From the NCBI GenBank assembly GCA_902826945.1, contig CADEGS010000183.1:1-8827 (forward strand): DNA of 8,827 bases, given 5' to 3'. Of the stretch, positions 1 through 5,864 are shown piece by piece. Positions within the stretch are counted from its first letter, which is position 1. Each line of letters begins with the position of its first letter. Source of the stretch: an uncultured bacterium. GTDB lineage: Bacteria > Planctomycetota > UBA1135 > GCA-002686595. The notes beneath the pieces were generated by a model. That model had not been told where the DNA came from, ran no database searches, and saw nothing but the letters and a program-made list of their open reading frames with translations. The translations under genes and the position numbers were made by a program.

Positions 1-223
1 CGGCCTCGCCGCCGCGCGCGGGCTCTGGCTCGCGGCGGACGCCGATCCGCGCGAGCCGGGCACGCTCGTGCGCGCGATGGGCCTCGCGCTGCGGCGCCTC
101 TTGATCGCCACCGCGGCGCTGGCGCTCCTTCCCGGCAGCGCGCCGGCGCTCGCCGTCGCGCTCGCGATCCTGGCCGGCTACCCGCTCAGCCGCGCGCTGC
201 GCCGCGCCTTCCCGCCGTCCTAG
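1..223 (+). CDS. C-terminal fragment of a small membrane protein (unrecognised)
   Basis: The frame starting at base 2 is open to a TAG at 221-223 and gives 73 residues; the start lies outside the window. The visible part has a short polar stretch (AADADPREPG), then a basic patch (ALRR) and two hydrophobic segments at about fragment residues 33-43 and 47-60, separated by a Pro-Gly turn, and it ends in a basic tail (RALRRAFPPS). This looks like a membrane hairpin with the C-terminus on the cytoplasmic side by the positive-inside rule. Codon use, with G or C in most third positions, matches the other genes. I do not recognise the family. A small ATP-synthase subunit I-like protein would fit the size and hairpin layout, but no diagnostic motif supports that. 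The gene converges with cca, and the two stop codons are only five bases apart. Confidence 0.6.
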   Translation, partial: GLAAARGLWLAADADPREPGTLVRAMGLALRRLLIATAALALLPGSAPALAVALAILAGYPLSRALRRAFPPS

Positions 224-232
224 CCTGGCTAG
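220..232. repeat. 13-base palindrome holding the stop codons of two convergent genes
   Basis: The arms CTAGCC and GGCTAG flank a single central T. The TAG stop of the rightward membrane-protein gene (221-223) and the TAG stop of leftward cca (231-229) sit symmetrically inside the arms. As RNA it could form only about a 5-bp stem with a 3-base loop and there is no T-tract, so a terminator role is doubtful. The base pattern itself is certain; any function is speculative. Confidence 0.4.
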
Positions 233-1491
233 CCCGCGCCGGCGCGGCGCGCGAGCCAGGCGAGCGCCTGCTCGCGCGTCGCGAGCTCGCCCTCGAGCTG
301 GCGCTCCTCCGCCTCGCGCAGGAGCTCTCCCCAGCGCGGGCCGGGCACGAGGCCGCTCGCGGCGAGGTCGGCGCTCGAGAGCAGCGGCGCCGGATGGCGC
401 TCGCCCGGCTCGAGCGCCGCGGCGAACGACGCCAGACGCTCCAGGCCGGCCGTCGCCGGGACGTCCCCGTGCGCGGTCGCGCGCGCCACGCGCAGCGCGC
501 TCGCCCAGCGCGGCGCGCGCACGAGCCGGATGCGCTCGGCGCGCGGGGCGTCTTCCGCGGCGCGCGCGAGGGCCAGCGCGACGTCCGCGTCGCGCGCCAG
601 CCAGAGGACGCCCGCGCGCAGCGCTCGCGACGGACGCAGGAGGTCGAGCGCGCCCTCGAGCGCCGGTCCCGCGCCGCCCAGGAGCACCGCCAGCAGCTCC
701 TCCTCGGCGACCGGCTCCTCCAGGCGGGCCAGGATCGCGAGGCGCCGCGCGCGCCCGGCGGCGTCCGTCCCCGCGCCGAAGCGCTCGAGCAGTGCGGCGA
801 GCGCTCCCAGCTCCTCGAGCAGCGCCGCCGCGCGGGCGCTGCCCGGGCGCTCGGTGAGGCGCGCCAGCTCGCCGGCCACGCGCTCCGCGCTGACGCCGCG
901 CAGGGCGTCGAGCGCGCCCGGCACCGCCCGCGCGCTCGCCCCGTCCACGGCCAGGTCGTAGCCGGCCGCGAAGCGCGCCAGGCGCAGGATGCGCAGCCCG
1001 TCCTCGCGCAGGCGCTCGAGCGGCTCGCCGACGCAGCGCAGGAGCCCGGCCGCCAGGTCCGCCAGGCCGCCGACCGGGTCGACGAGCTCGTCGGTCAGCG
1101 GGTCCAGGTAGAGCGCGTTGCAGGTGAAGTCGCGTCGGCTCGCGTCCTCCTCGAGCGTCGCGCCGTAGCGCACGCGGTCGGGGCGGCGGGCGTCCGAGTA
1201 GCCCTCCTCGCTGCGGAAGGTCGTGTGCTGCAGCGCCACGCCCTCGACGACGACGACCAGCGTCCCGAACGCGCGCCCGACGGCCGCGGTGGTCGCGAAG
1301 CGCCCCTCGAGCTCCTCGGGCGGCAGGCGCGAGGCGAGGTCGAGGTCGTGCGGCGCGCGCCCGAGCGCCAGGTCGCGCACCGCGCCGCCGACGATCCAGG
1401 CGCGCGCTCCGGCGGCCCGCACCGTCGCGGCCGCGGCGCGCGCGGCGACCGCCAGCGCCGGCGCGAGCGCCGAGATCGAGGGCCGCGGCAT
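229..1491 (-). CDS. cca: CCA tRNA nucleotidyltransferase / poly(A) polymerase family
   Basis: This 420-residue protein is a class II tRNA nucleotidyltransferase, the family that adds or repairs the 3' CCA end of tRNAs using CTP and ATP in the cytoplasm. The N-terminal catalytic domain shows GGAVRD (35-40), the metal-binding DLD (49-51) within a PHDLDLA motif, and RRDFT..ALY (119-129). A DPVGGL turn (138-143) follows. The nucleotide-recognition region has the typical EDGLRILRLARF run (163-174) and SAERVAGEL (201-209). The C-terminus has the usual tail (SADLAASGLVPGPRWGELL...QLEGELATREQALAWL). Length is normal for the short bacterial form without an HD domain. The ATG at 1491 places the first strand of the catalytic domain at residues 31-36 as expected; no clear Shine-Dalgarno precedes it. 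From sequence alone I cannot separate a full CCA-adding enzyme from an A-adding enzyme or a poly(A) polymerase. It is divergent from the pseudopilin gene and convergent with the membrane-protein gene. Confidence 0.93.
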   Translation of the reverse strand: MPRPSISALAPALAVAARAAAATVRAAGARAWIVGGAVRDLALGRAPHDLDLASRLPPEELEGRFATTAAVGRAFGTLVVVVEGVALQHTTFRSEEGYSDARRPDRVRYGATLEEDASRRDFTCNALYLDPLTDELVDPVGGLADLAAGLLRCVGEPLERLREDGLRILRLARFAAGYDLAVDGASARAVPGALDALRGVSAERVAGELARLTERPGSARAAALLEELGALAALLERFGAGTDAAGRARRLAILARLEEPVAEEELLAVLLGGAGPALEGALDLLRPSRALRAGVLWLARDADVALALARAAEDAPRAERIRLVRAPRWASALRVARATAHGDVPATAGLERLASFAAALEPGERHPAPLLSSADLAASGLVPGPRWGELLREAEERQLEGELATREQALAWLARRAGAG

Positions 1492-1493
1492 CG

Positions 1494-1522
1494 TTGAAGC
1501 GTAGCAAAGCGATTCGCAGAAT
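1494..1522 (+). promoter_or_regulatory. Candidate promoter of the pseudopilin-like gene
   Basis: TTGAAG (1494-1499) and CAGAAT (1517-1522) are separated by exactly 17 bases; each matches the sigma-70 consensus hexamer at 4 of 6 positions. The stretch is one of the few AT-richer patches in the window and lies in the divergent spacer. Only 7 bases separate the -10 box from the ATG at 1530, so transcription would begin at or beside the start codon, giving a leaderless or nearly leaderless message. No Shine-Dalgarno precedes this ATG, which is consistent. The call rests on matches alone. Confidence 0.35.
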
Positions 1523-1525
1523 CGC
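1509..1525. repeat. Inverted repeat in the divergent cca / pseudopilin spacer
   Basis: Perfect 7-base arms GCGATTC and GAATCGC flank a 3-base centre (GCA). The repeat overlaps the candidate -10 box of the rightward gene and ends four bases before its ATG, and it lies about 18 bases upstream of the cca start on the other strand. A repressor bound here could affect both genes; a small hairpin in DNA or RNA is the alternative. Short inverted repeats are frequent by chance in DNA this rich in GC, so only the position makes it notable. Confidence 0.3.
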
Positions 1526-1529
1526 CCGC

Positions 1530-2078
1530 ATGCAGACGCCTCGCACGCGCGCGCGCGCCGGCCTGACGCTCGCCTCCGCCGTCACCCTCGGCGCCATCGG
1601 CGCCGTGCTCGTGCTGGTCTCGCTGCCGCGCCTGCGCGGCTTCGTCGTGCGCGAGAACGAGGTGGATGCCCTCGGCGCGGTCACCCTGCTGGCCGACAGC
1701 CTGACCGCCGAGCCGCCCGGCACGTCGATCGAGAGCCTCGTGCGCGGCGCGGCGCTCGCGCGCCGCCTGCCCGACGCGACCTTCCTGGACGCGGGACGGC
1801 TGATGGAGTGCCACGGCTACCTGTTCGACCTCGTCGAGCTCGAGCCCGGCGCCGGCGTGGCCGAGGGCGTGCGCGCGGCCGCTCCCGCGGGGAGCGCCGG
1901 CCGCGCCGTGCGCGCCTGGCCCGCCGTCGCCGGGGAGACGGGGACCTCCGCGCTGCTCGCCACCACCGGTGGGACCGTCCTCGGGCATCCGAACGCGGCG
2001 CTCGCCTTCGGGGGCCGCCTGGCCCCGCCGCCGCCGCCGGCGCGCGAGGCCGACCGCGGGTGGCGAGCGCTCCGCTGA
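1530..2078 (+). CDS. Pseudopilin-like single-pass envelope protein (DUF2950-like C-terminal pattern)
   Basis: From the ATG at 1530 the protein has 182 residues. A short basic leader (MQTPRTRARAG) is followed by LTLASAVTLGAIGAVLVLVSLPRLR, which resembles a type IV prepilin N-terminus (basic leader, Gly at -1, then LTL and one hydrophobic helix). The usual Glu at mature position 5 is absent (Ser). After a helix (NEVDALGAVTLLADSL) comes a globular part with CHGYLFDL, then AWPA....GTSALLATTGGTVLGHPN. This sequence of 'HGY.F', 'A.P...G.TG...' and a glycine-containing strand recalls pseudopilin-like proteins described as DUF2950 or GspG-like in Planctomycetes; that link is from memory of the pattern, not a search. 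The C-terminus is proline-rich and basic. A TTG at 1494 would add 12 residues (MKRSKAIRRIAR), but the spacer carries promoter-like boxes there, so I prefer the ATG. No other pilus or secretion gene is in the window. Likely exposed on the outer side of the inner membrane. Confidence 0.65.
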   Translation: MQTPRTRARAGLTLASAVTLGAIGAVLVLVSLPRLRGFVVRENEVDALGAVTLLADSLTAEPPGTSIESLVRGAALARRLPDATFLDAGRLMECHGYLFDLVELEPGAGVAEGVRAAAPAGSAGRAVRAWPAVAGETGTSALLATTGGTVLGHPNAALAFGGRLAPPPPPAREADRGWRALR

Positions 2079-2088
2079 GCGACCTCGC
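2063..2088. terminator. Possible stem-loop between convergent genes
   Basis: Bases 2063-2072 (GCGAG CGCTC) can pair with 2077-2088 (GAGCG, AC bulge, CTCGC) around a 4-base loop, giving a 10-bp GC stem with a 2-base bulge. It spans the stop codon (2076-2078) of the pseudopilin-like gene and lies 19 bases beyond the stop of the leftward lipoprotein gene. No T-tract follows on either strand, so if it ends transcription it is not a classical intrinsic terminator. In DNA this GC-rich a fortuitous stem is plausible. Confidence 0.3.
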
Positions 2089-2106
2089 CTCACGCCCCCG
2101 CTCGCC

Positions 2107-3729
2107 TCAGTACCAGCGCCAGAGCAGGCAGTAGAGGCCGCGCCGCGCGTCGCCGTCGGCGACCGTCAGCGCGGCGCGCTTCACGCGCGTCGCGACCAGC
2201 CCGGCCGGGCCCAGGTGCACGAGCCGTCCGGCCGCGAACAAGGCCTCCTCGCCGACCTCGTCCGCGCGCAGCACCTCGAGCAGCGTCTCGCGCCCGAGCC
2301 CGTCGGGCACCGAGCCGACGGCGTCGATCAGGTCGATGCGGCGCGCGCGATCGCGCTCGCCGGCGAGCTCCGCGGCCAGCCACGCGCGCCCGTCCACCCC
2401 GGTGTTGCCGGCCTGGATCGTGAGCCAGCGGTGCGCGGCGAGGCCCTGGATCGTCTCCTCGGCGTGCTCCAGCGCGAGCGCCCGCAGCCAGCGCGCCGAG
2501 GGCGCGCCGGGCACCAGCCCGACCGACTTGAAGGTCGTCAGGCGCTCGCCGAGCGGCCGGTGGGCCTCGCGGCGATCGCGCGCGGCGAGCGCCGCCAGCG
2601 CACGCGCGGCCAAGGACGCCGAGCGCTCCAGCGCCGCGCGCGTCGCGCGCAGCGCGAGCAACCCGCGCTCGGGCGAGGCCTCGATCTCGGCCAGGGCGCG
2701 GTCGAGCGCCGCGGGATCGTCGCGCTCGGCCAGACGCTCCAGCGCCGCCGTGCGCACCTCGGACGCCTCGTCGTCGAGCGCGGCGTGCAGGACCGCGCGC
2801 CCGCGCTCGCCGACCTCCCCCGCACCCAGCGCGGCGACCGTCGCCGCGCGCACGAGCGGCGAGCGGTCGCGCGCCAGCGCGGCCACCTCGTCCTGCCAGC
2901 CGATCGCGGCCGCCGCCCGCAGCGCGAGCACGCGCAGGGCCGGATCGGGGTCGGCCAGCGCGGCGCGCAGGACGTCGGCAGCGCCCGCGTCGCCGGCGCG
3001 CGCGCAGCAGGCCGCGACGGCCGCACGCACGTCGGGCAGGAGCGCCGCGAGCTCGGCCTCGCCCGGACAGCGCTCGCGCGCCGGCGGCGCGTCCAGGCCG
3101 AGCAGGAGCGGCGCCGCGGCGATCCACTCCCCCCGCCGCTCGCCCGCGGCGATCCAGCCCAGGGCCAGCTGCGCCGCGCGCGCGCCGTCGGCGGCGAACA
3201 GCCCGCGCACGATCTCCGCGCGCATCGTGGCCGGCTCGGGACCCTCCAGGTGCGCGAGCAGGAGCTCGTAGTCCTCCGGCAACACGTGCCCGGCGAGCAG
3301 GCCCGCCAGCGCCGCCGAGCGCACCACCTCTTGGGGGTGCTCGAAGCCCGCCAGGAGCACCGACCGCGCCAGCGGGGACGCGCACCTCCCCGCCGCGCCC
3401 ATCGCGTTCTCGAGGACCGCGGCCGCCTGCGCATCGGCGTAGTGGCGCGCGACCAGGCGCTGCAACGCCTCCATCGCCTCGTCGCCGAGCAGGGCCAGCT
3501 CCTCCTGGGCGCGCCGGATCGGGAGCGGCTCGCCGCTCACGAGCTTGTCCACCAGGATCGGCGTGATCCAGGAGGTGTCCTTCTCGTAGCGCGAGACGCT
3601 GGCGCAGGCGTCGAGCAGCTCGCGCACGCGCGGGTCGGCCGCGGCCGGCGCGGGAGCGGGCGCCTCGTGCGACCCTCCGCACGCGGCCAGCGCGAGCCAG
3701 GCCGCCAGGCGTCCCCGCGCGCGGATCAC
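2107..3729 (-). CDS. HEAT-repeat lipoprotein, translationally coupled to TolC
   Basis: The 540-residue product begins with a lipoprotein signal: MIRARGRLAAWLALAAC, with lipobox LAAC (Cys17) and Gly at +2, so sorting to the outer membrane is possible. A low-complexity Ala/Pro linker (about 22-31) follows. The mature part is almost wholly alpha-helical and contains HEAT-like repeats, clearest at about 130-148 (HPQEVVRSAALAGLLAG), 260-276 (DPDPALRVLALRAAAAIG), 288-302 (SPLVRAATVAALGAG) and 319-334 (DDEASEVRTAALERLAE); the flanking helices are probably divergent copies. No catalytic motif is seen. The GTG start at 3729 shares GTGA with the tolC stop, and it gives exactly the signal peptide expected; the same frame reads on upstream, but only as a shadow of tolC. 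HEAT solenoids are protein-binding scaffolds, so a periplasmic partner, perhaps the TolC encoded just upstream, is a reasonable inference. The actual function is unknown. The C-terminus is aromatic (CLLWRWY). Confidence 0.85.
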   Translation of the reverse strand: MIRARGRLAAWLALAACGGSHEAPAPAPAAADPRVRELLDACASVSRYEKDTSWITPILVDKLVSGEPLPIRRAQEELALLGDEAMEALQRLVARHYADAQAAAVLENAMGAAGRCASPLARSVLLAGFEHPQEVVRSAALAGLLAGHVLPEDYELLLAHLEGPEPATMRAEIVRGLFAADGARAAQLALGWIAAGERRGEWIAAAPLLLGLDAPPARERCPGEAELAALLPDVRAAVAACCARAGDAGAADVLRAALADPDPALRVLALRAAAAIGWQDEVAALARDRSPLVRAATVAALGAGEVGERGRAVLHAALDDEASEVRTAALERLAERDDPAALDRALAEIEASPERGLLALRATRAALERSASLAARALAALAARDRREAHRPLGERLTTFKSVGLVPGAPSARWLRALALEHAEETIQGLAAHRWLTIQAGNTGVDGRAWLAAELAGERDRARRIDLIDAVGSVPDGLGRETLLEVLRADEVGEEALFAAGRLVHLGPAGLVATRVKRAALTVADGDARRGLYCLLWRWY

Positions 3730-5297
3730 CCGTCGGCGGGGGGCGCGCCGCCCTCCGTCCCGAGCGTGCCTTCCGCGTGCGCGAGCGCCGCCCAGGCCTT
3801 GGCGTAGGCGGCGCGCGCGGCGCGCTCCGTCGACAGCGCCTGCGCCAGGTCCTGCTGGAACTCGAGCACCTGGAAGGTCGTCGAGAGGCCGATGTCCAGG
3901 CGCGACTGCTCGGCCTCGAGCTGCCGGCGCGCGAGCTCGAGGCTGGTGGTGGCCGCCTGCACGGCCTCCGCGCGGAAGCGCACGTCGCGCAGCGCGGCGC
4001 GCACCTCGGCCAGGACGTCGAGCTCGCGCTGGTCGTAGGACAGGCGGCTGCGGCGCAGCGCGGCGCGCGCGGCGCGCGCGGCGTGCGAGGCCTGGCGGTT
4101 GCCGAGCGGCACGCTGAAGGTCAGGCCGGCGCGGTACTCCGGGAACTCGAACGAGGTCGAGGACGAGAACGCGTCCTGCGGGTCGGTGTCGAAGCCGACC
4201 CCGGTGGCGGCGAGCGTGAGGTCGAGCTGCGGCAGGCGCTCCGAGCGCGAGCGTTGCAGGCGGATCTCCGCGACGTCGATCAAGGCGCGCTCCTGCGCCA
4301 GCTCGGGCCGGCCGCGCAGCGCGCGCTCGAGCGCCTCGCGCCAGTCGAGGTCGCGCGGCTCCTCGCCGGGCTGCACCTCGGGGAGCGGCGTGATCGGGAC
4401 GATCGGACGGTCCCACGCGTCGAGCGTGCCCTCCGTCTCGCCGGTCGGCTTCTGGAGCAGCAGCCGGCGCAGGTTGTCCTCGGCGGTGCGCAGCGTCTGC
4501 CTGGCGCGGATGCGCGCTTCCTCCTGCTGCGCCACGTTCGTGCGCGCCTGGAGCACGTCCACCTCCGTGCCCGTGCCGACCGCGAGGCGGCGCTCGTCGC
4601 GCGTCTGCTGCTCGCGGCCGAGCGTCACGGCCAGCTCGCGCACGGCGAGCTCCTCGCGCGCGCTGACCAGGTCCCAGTACGCGTTGCTGACGTCGAGCAG
4701 CAGGCGCTGCAGCGTCTGGCGCTCGCGCTCGCGCTGCAGCTCGTAGTTGGCCTCCGCCTCGCGCTGGCCGGACGTCGCGTAGCGCACCCACGCGCCGCGC
4801 AGCAGCGGCTGCACCAGGCTCGCGGTGAACACGTCGGTGGTCGAGACGTCGAACACGGCGAAGGAGTTGTTCGTGCGCGAGTTGTCGTGCGAGAGCTGGA
4901 GCTGCAGCGTGCCGCCGGTCTGCACCGGCCAGGTCAGGCGCGCGATGCCGCTCTGGGTGTCCTCCTCGAGGACGTTGGCGCCCGACAGGTCGCTGACGCC
5001 GGGGCTCTCCCGGTCGGTCAGCGTGCCCTGCAGGAACAGCACCGGGTCGAAGGCGCCCCAGCTCCCGAGCGCCAGCTGCCGCAGCTCCTCGGTCGCCAGG
5101 CGCTGGACGTCGAGGCCGATGTTGCTCTCGAGCGCGATGCGCAGCGCGTCCTCGAGCGCGAGCTCGAGGTCGGCCTCGGGAGCCGTCGTCTGCCGCGCGA
5201 GCGCCGGCGCGACGCACGCGAGCAGCACGGCGCACGCCCCGAGCGGGCCGGAGCGCCGGGGGCGCGGGGAGCGGGAGAGCCGGCGCGCGAGGGTCAT
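3726..5297 (-). CDS. TolC family outer-membrane efflux protein
   Basis: This 523-residue protein belongs to the outer membrane efflux protein family, which forms trimeric channel-tunnels across the outer membrane and periplasm for RND, ABC or MFS pumps. The ATG at 5297 gives a Sec signal peptide: basic n-region (RRLSRSPRPRR), hydrophobic core (GPLGACAVLLACVA), and probable cleavage after ALA (34). The mature protein has two halves, each starting with the typical 'AL..AL..N/R PEL' helix (LEDALRIALESNIGL at 48-62; REALERALRGRPEL at 320-333). Family hallmarks are SLVQPLLRG (160-168), GTGTEVDVLQARTNVAQQ (241-258), SVPLGNRQA (395-403) and LDIGLSTTFQVLEFQQDLAQA (467-487). A GTG farther upstream (5342) would add 15 residues before a second basic region and spoil the signal peptide. 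No pump or membrane-fusion gene is in the window, so the partner must be encoded elsewhere. The stop overlaps the start of the HEAT lipoprotein gene. Confidence 0.92.
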   Translation of the reverse strand: MTLARRLSRSPRPRRSGPLGACAVLLACVAPALARQTTAPEADLELALEDALRIALESNIGLDVQRLATEELRQLALGSWGAFDPVLFLQGTLTDRESPGVSDLSGANVLEEDTQSGIARLTWPVQTGGTLQLQLSHDNSRTNNSFAVFDVSTTDVFTASLVQPLLRGAWVRYATSGQREAEANYELQRERERQTLQRLLLDVSNAYWDLVSAREELAVRELAVTLGREQQTRDERRLAVGTGTEVDVLQARTNVAQQEEARIRARQTLRTAEDNLRRLLLQKPTGETEGTLDAWDRPIVPITPLPEVQPGEEPRDLDWREALERALRGRPELAQERALIDVAEIRLQRSRSERLPQLDLTLAATGVGFDTDPQDAFSSSTSFEFPEYRAGLTFSVPLGNRQASHAARAARAALRRSRLSYDQRELDVLAEVRAALRDVRFRAEAVQAATTSLELARRQLEAEQSRLDIGLSTTFQVLEFQQDLAQALSTERAARAAYAKAWAALAHAEGTLGTEGGAPPADG

Positions 5298-5306
5298 GGG
5301 GCGCAC

Positions 5307-5335
5307 AGGATAGTGGCTCTCCCGAGGCGCACCAA
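5307..5335 (-). promoter_or_regulatory. Candidate promoter of tolC
   Basis: On the minus strand, TTGGTG (5335-5330) and TATCCT (5312-5307) are spaced by 17 bases, matching the sigma-70 hexamers at 3 and 4 of 6 positions. It lies in the 78-base gap between tsaE and tolC, the largest gap in the leftward block. Only 9 bases separate the -10 box from the tolC ATG, so a transcript from here would have almost no leader. No good Shine-Dalgarno lies at normal distance, although GGGAGAG occurs about 20 bases upstream. This would let tolC and the lipoprotein gene be expressed apart from the thi/tsaE genes. Confidence 0.35.
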
Positions 5336-5337
5336 AC

Positions 5338-5347
5338 GCCACGTGGC
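5338..5347. promoter_or_regulatory. Palindrome GCCACGTGGC upstream of the tolC promoter candidate
   Basis: A perfect 10-base palindrome with a CACGTG core sits just upstream of the candidate -35 box of tolC, centred about 42 bases from the inferred transcription start, where activators that touch RNA polymerase often bind. Ten-base palindromes are common by chance in such GC-rich sequence, so the site is suggestive only through its position. Confidence 0.2.
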
Positions 5348-5375
5348 ACGCGGCCTGCGGCCCGCGCCCCGATCG

Positions 5376-5864
5376 TCACAGGCGCCGGACGAGCGCGCAC
5401 AGGCGCGCCGCGCGCCCCTCGTCGTGCCCCGGGGCGCCGGCCACGGAGAGGACGAGCGCGCGCCGGTCGGGGCCGCGGTGGCGCAGCTCGACGCGCAGGT
5501 GCGGCAGCGGCAGGAAGGCCCGCACGCGCTCGGCCCACTCGACGACCGCCACGCCGTCGCCGCCCAGGTACTCCGCCCCGCCGCCCTGCAGGAAGAGCGC
5601 CTCGCGCCCCTGCATCCAGGCGTCGAAGTGGTAGAGCGTCGTGCGCCCCTCGTACTCCTGCATCAGGACGAAGGTCGGGCTGGTCGGCGCGTCGCGCACG
5701 CCGAGGCCGCGCGCCAGGCCGCGCACGAAGGTCGTCTTGCCCGCGCCGAGGTCGCCCTCGAGCGCGACGACGTCGCCCGCCTGGAGCTGCGCGCCGACGC
5801 GCTCGCCCCAGCGCTCGGTCTCCTCGGGAGCGCCGCTCGCGAGCTCCCGCGCCTCACCCGCCAT
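5376..5864 (-). CDS. tsaE: tRNA threonylcarbamoyladenosine biosynthesis ATPase TsaE
   Basis: The 162-residue protein is TsaE (formerly YjeE/YdiB), the small P-loop ATPase that works with TsaB and TsaD to make N6-threonylcarbamoyladenosine at position 37 of ANN-decoding tRNAs. It has the Walker A motif EGDLGAGKTT (36-45), the family motif TSPTF (61-65), a YHFDAW strand (78-83, usually H.DLYR) and VVEWAERV (107-114, usually VIEWPER), where the acidic residue follows the hydrophobic strand. Length is normal for TsaE. The ATG at 5864 overlaps the end of thiL by 11 bases and is preceded by a G-rich stretch (GGGGTGG, about 5 bases upstream) inside thiL that can serve as ribosome binding site. The frame stays open farther upstream, but only as a shadow of thiL. 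The thiL-tsaE order also occurs in Bacillus subtilis (ydiA-ydiB), where tsaB follows; here tolC follows instead. Confidence 0.93.
   Translation of the reverse strand: MAGEARELASGAPEETERWGERVGAQLQAGDVVALEGDLGAGKTTFVRGLARGLGVRDAPTSPTFVLMQEYEGRTTLYHFDAWMQGREALFLQGGGAEYLGGDGVAVVEWAERVRAFLPLPHLRVELRHRGPDRRALVLSVAGAPGHDEGRAARLCALVRRL

Noticed and set aside
394..1497. Long plus-strand open frame opposite cca
   Set aside because: It is antisense to a well-supported cca gene, and its product is Arg/Ala/Gln-rich with no domain pattern. Stop codons are rare in such GC-rich DNA, so mirror frames stay open.
1969..3807. 612-codon plus-strand open frame opposite the lipoprotein gene
   Set aside because: Its product is Arg/Ala/Gln-rich without domains, and it also overlaps the end of the pseudopilin gene on the same strand; no support.
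2107..5538. A single 1143-residue protein covering the HEAT lipoprotein and a long N-terminal extension
   Set aside because: The extension is the tolC region read in the wrong frame (Arg/Ala/Pro-rich). A GTG at 3729 followed by a clean lipoprotein signal gives the real start.
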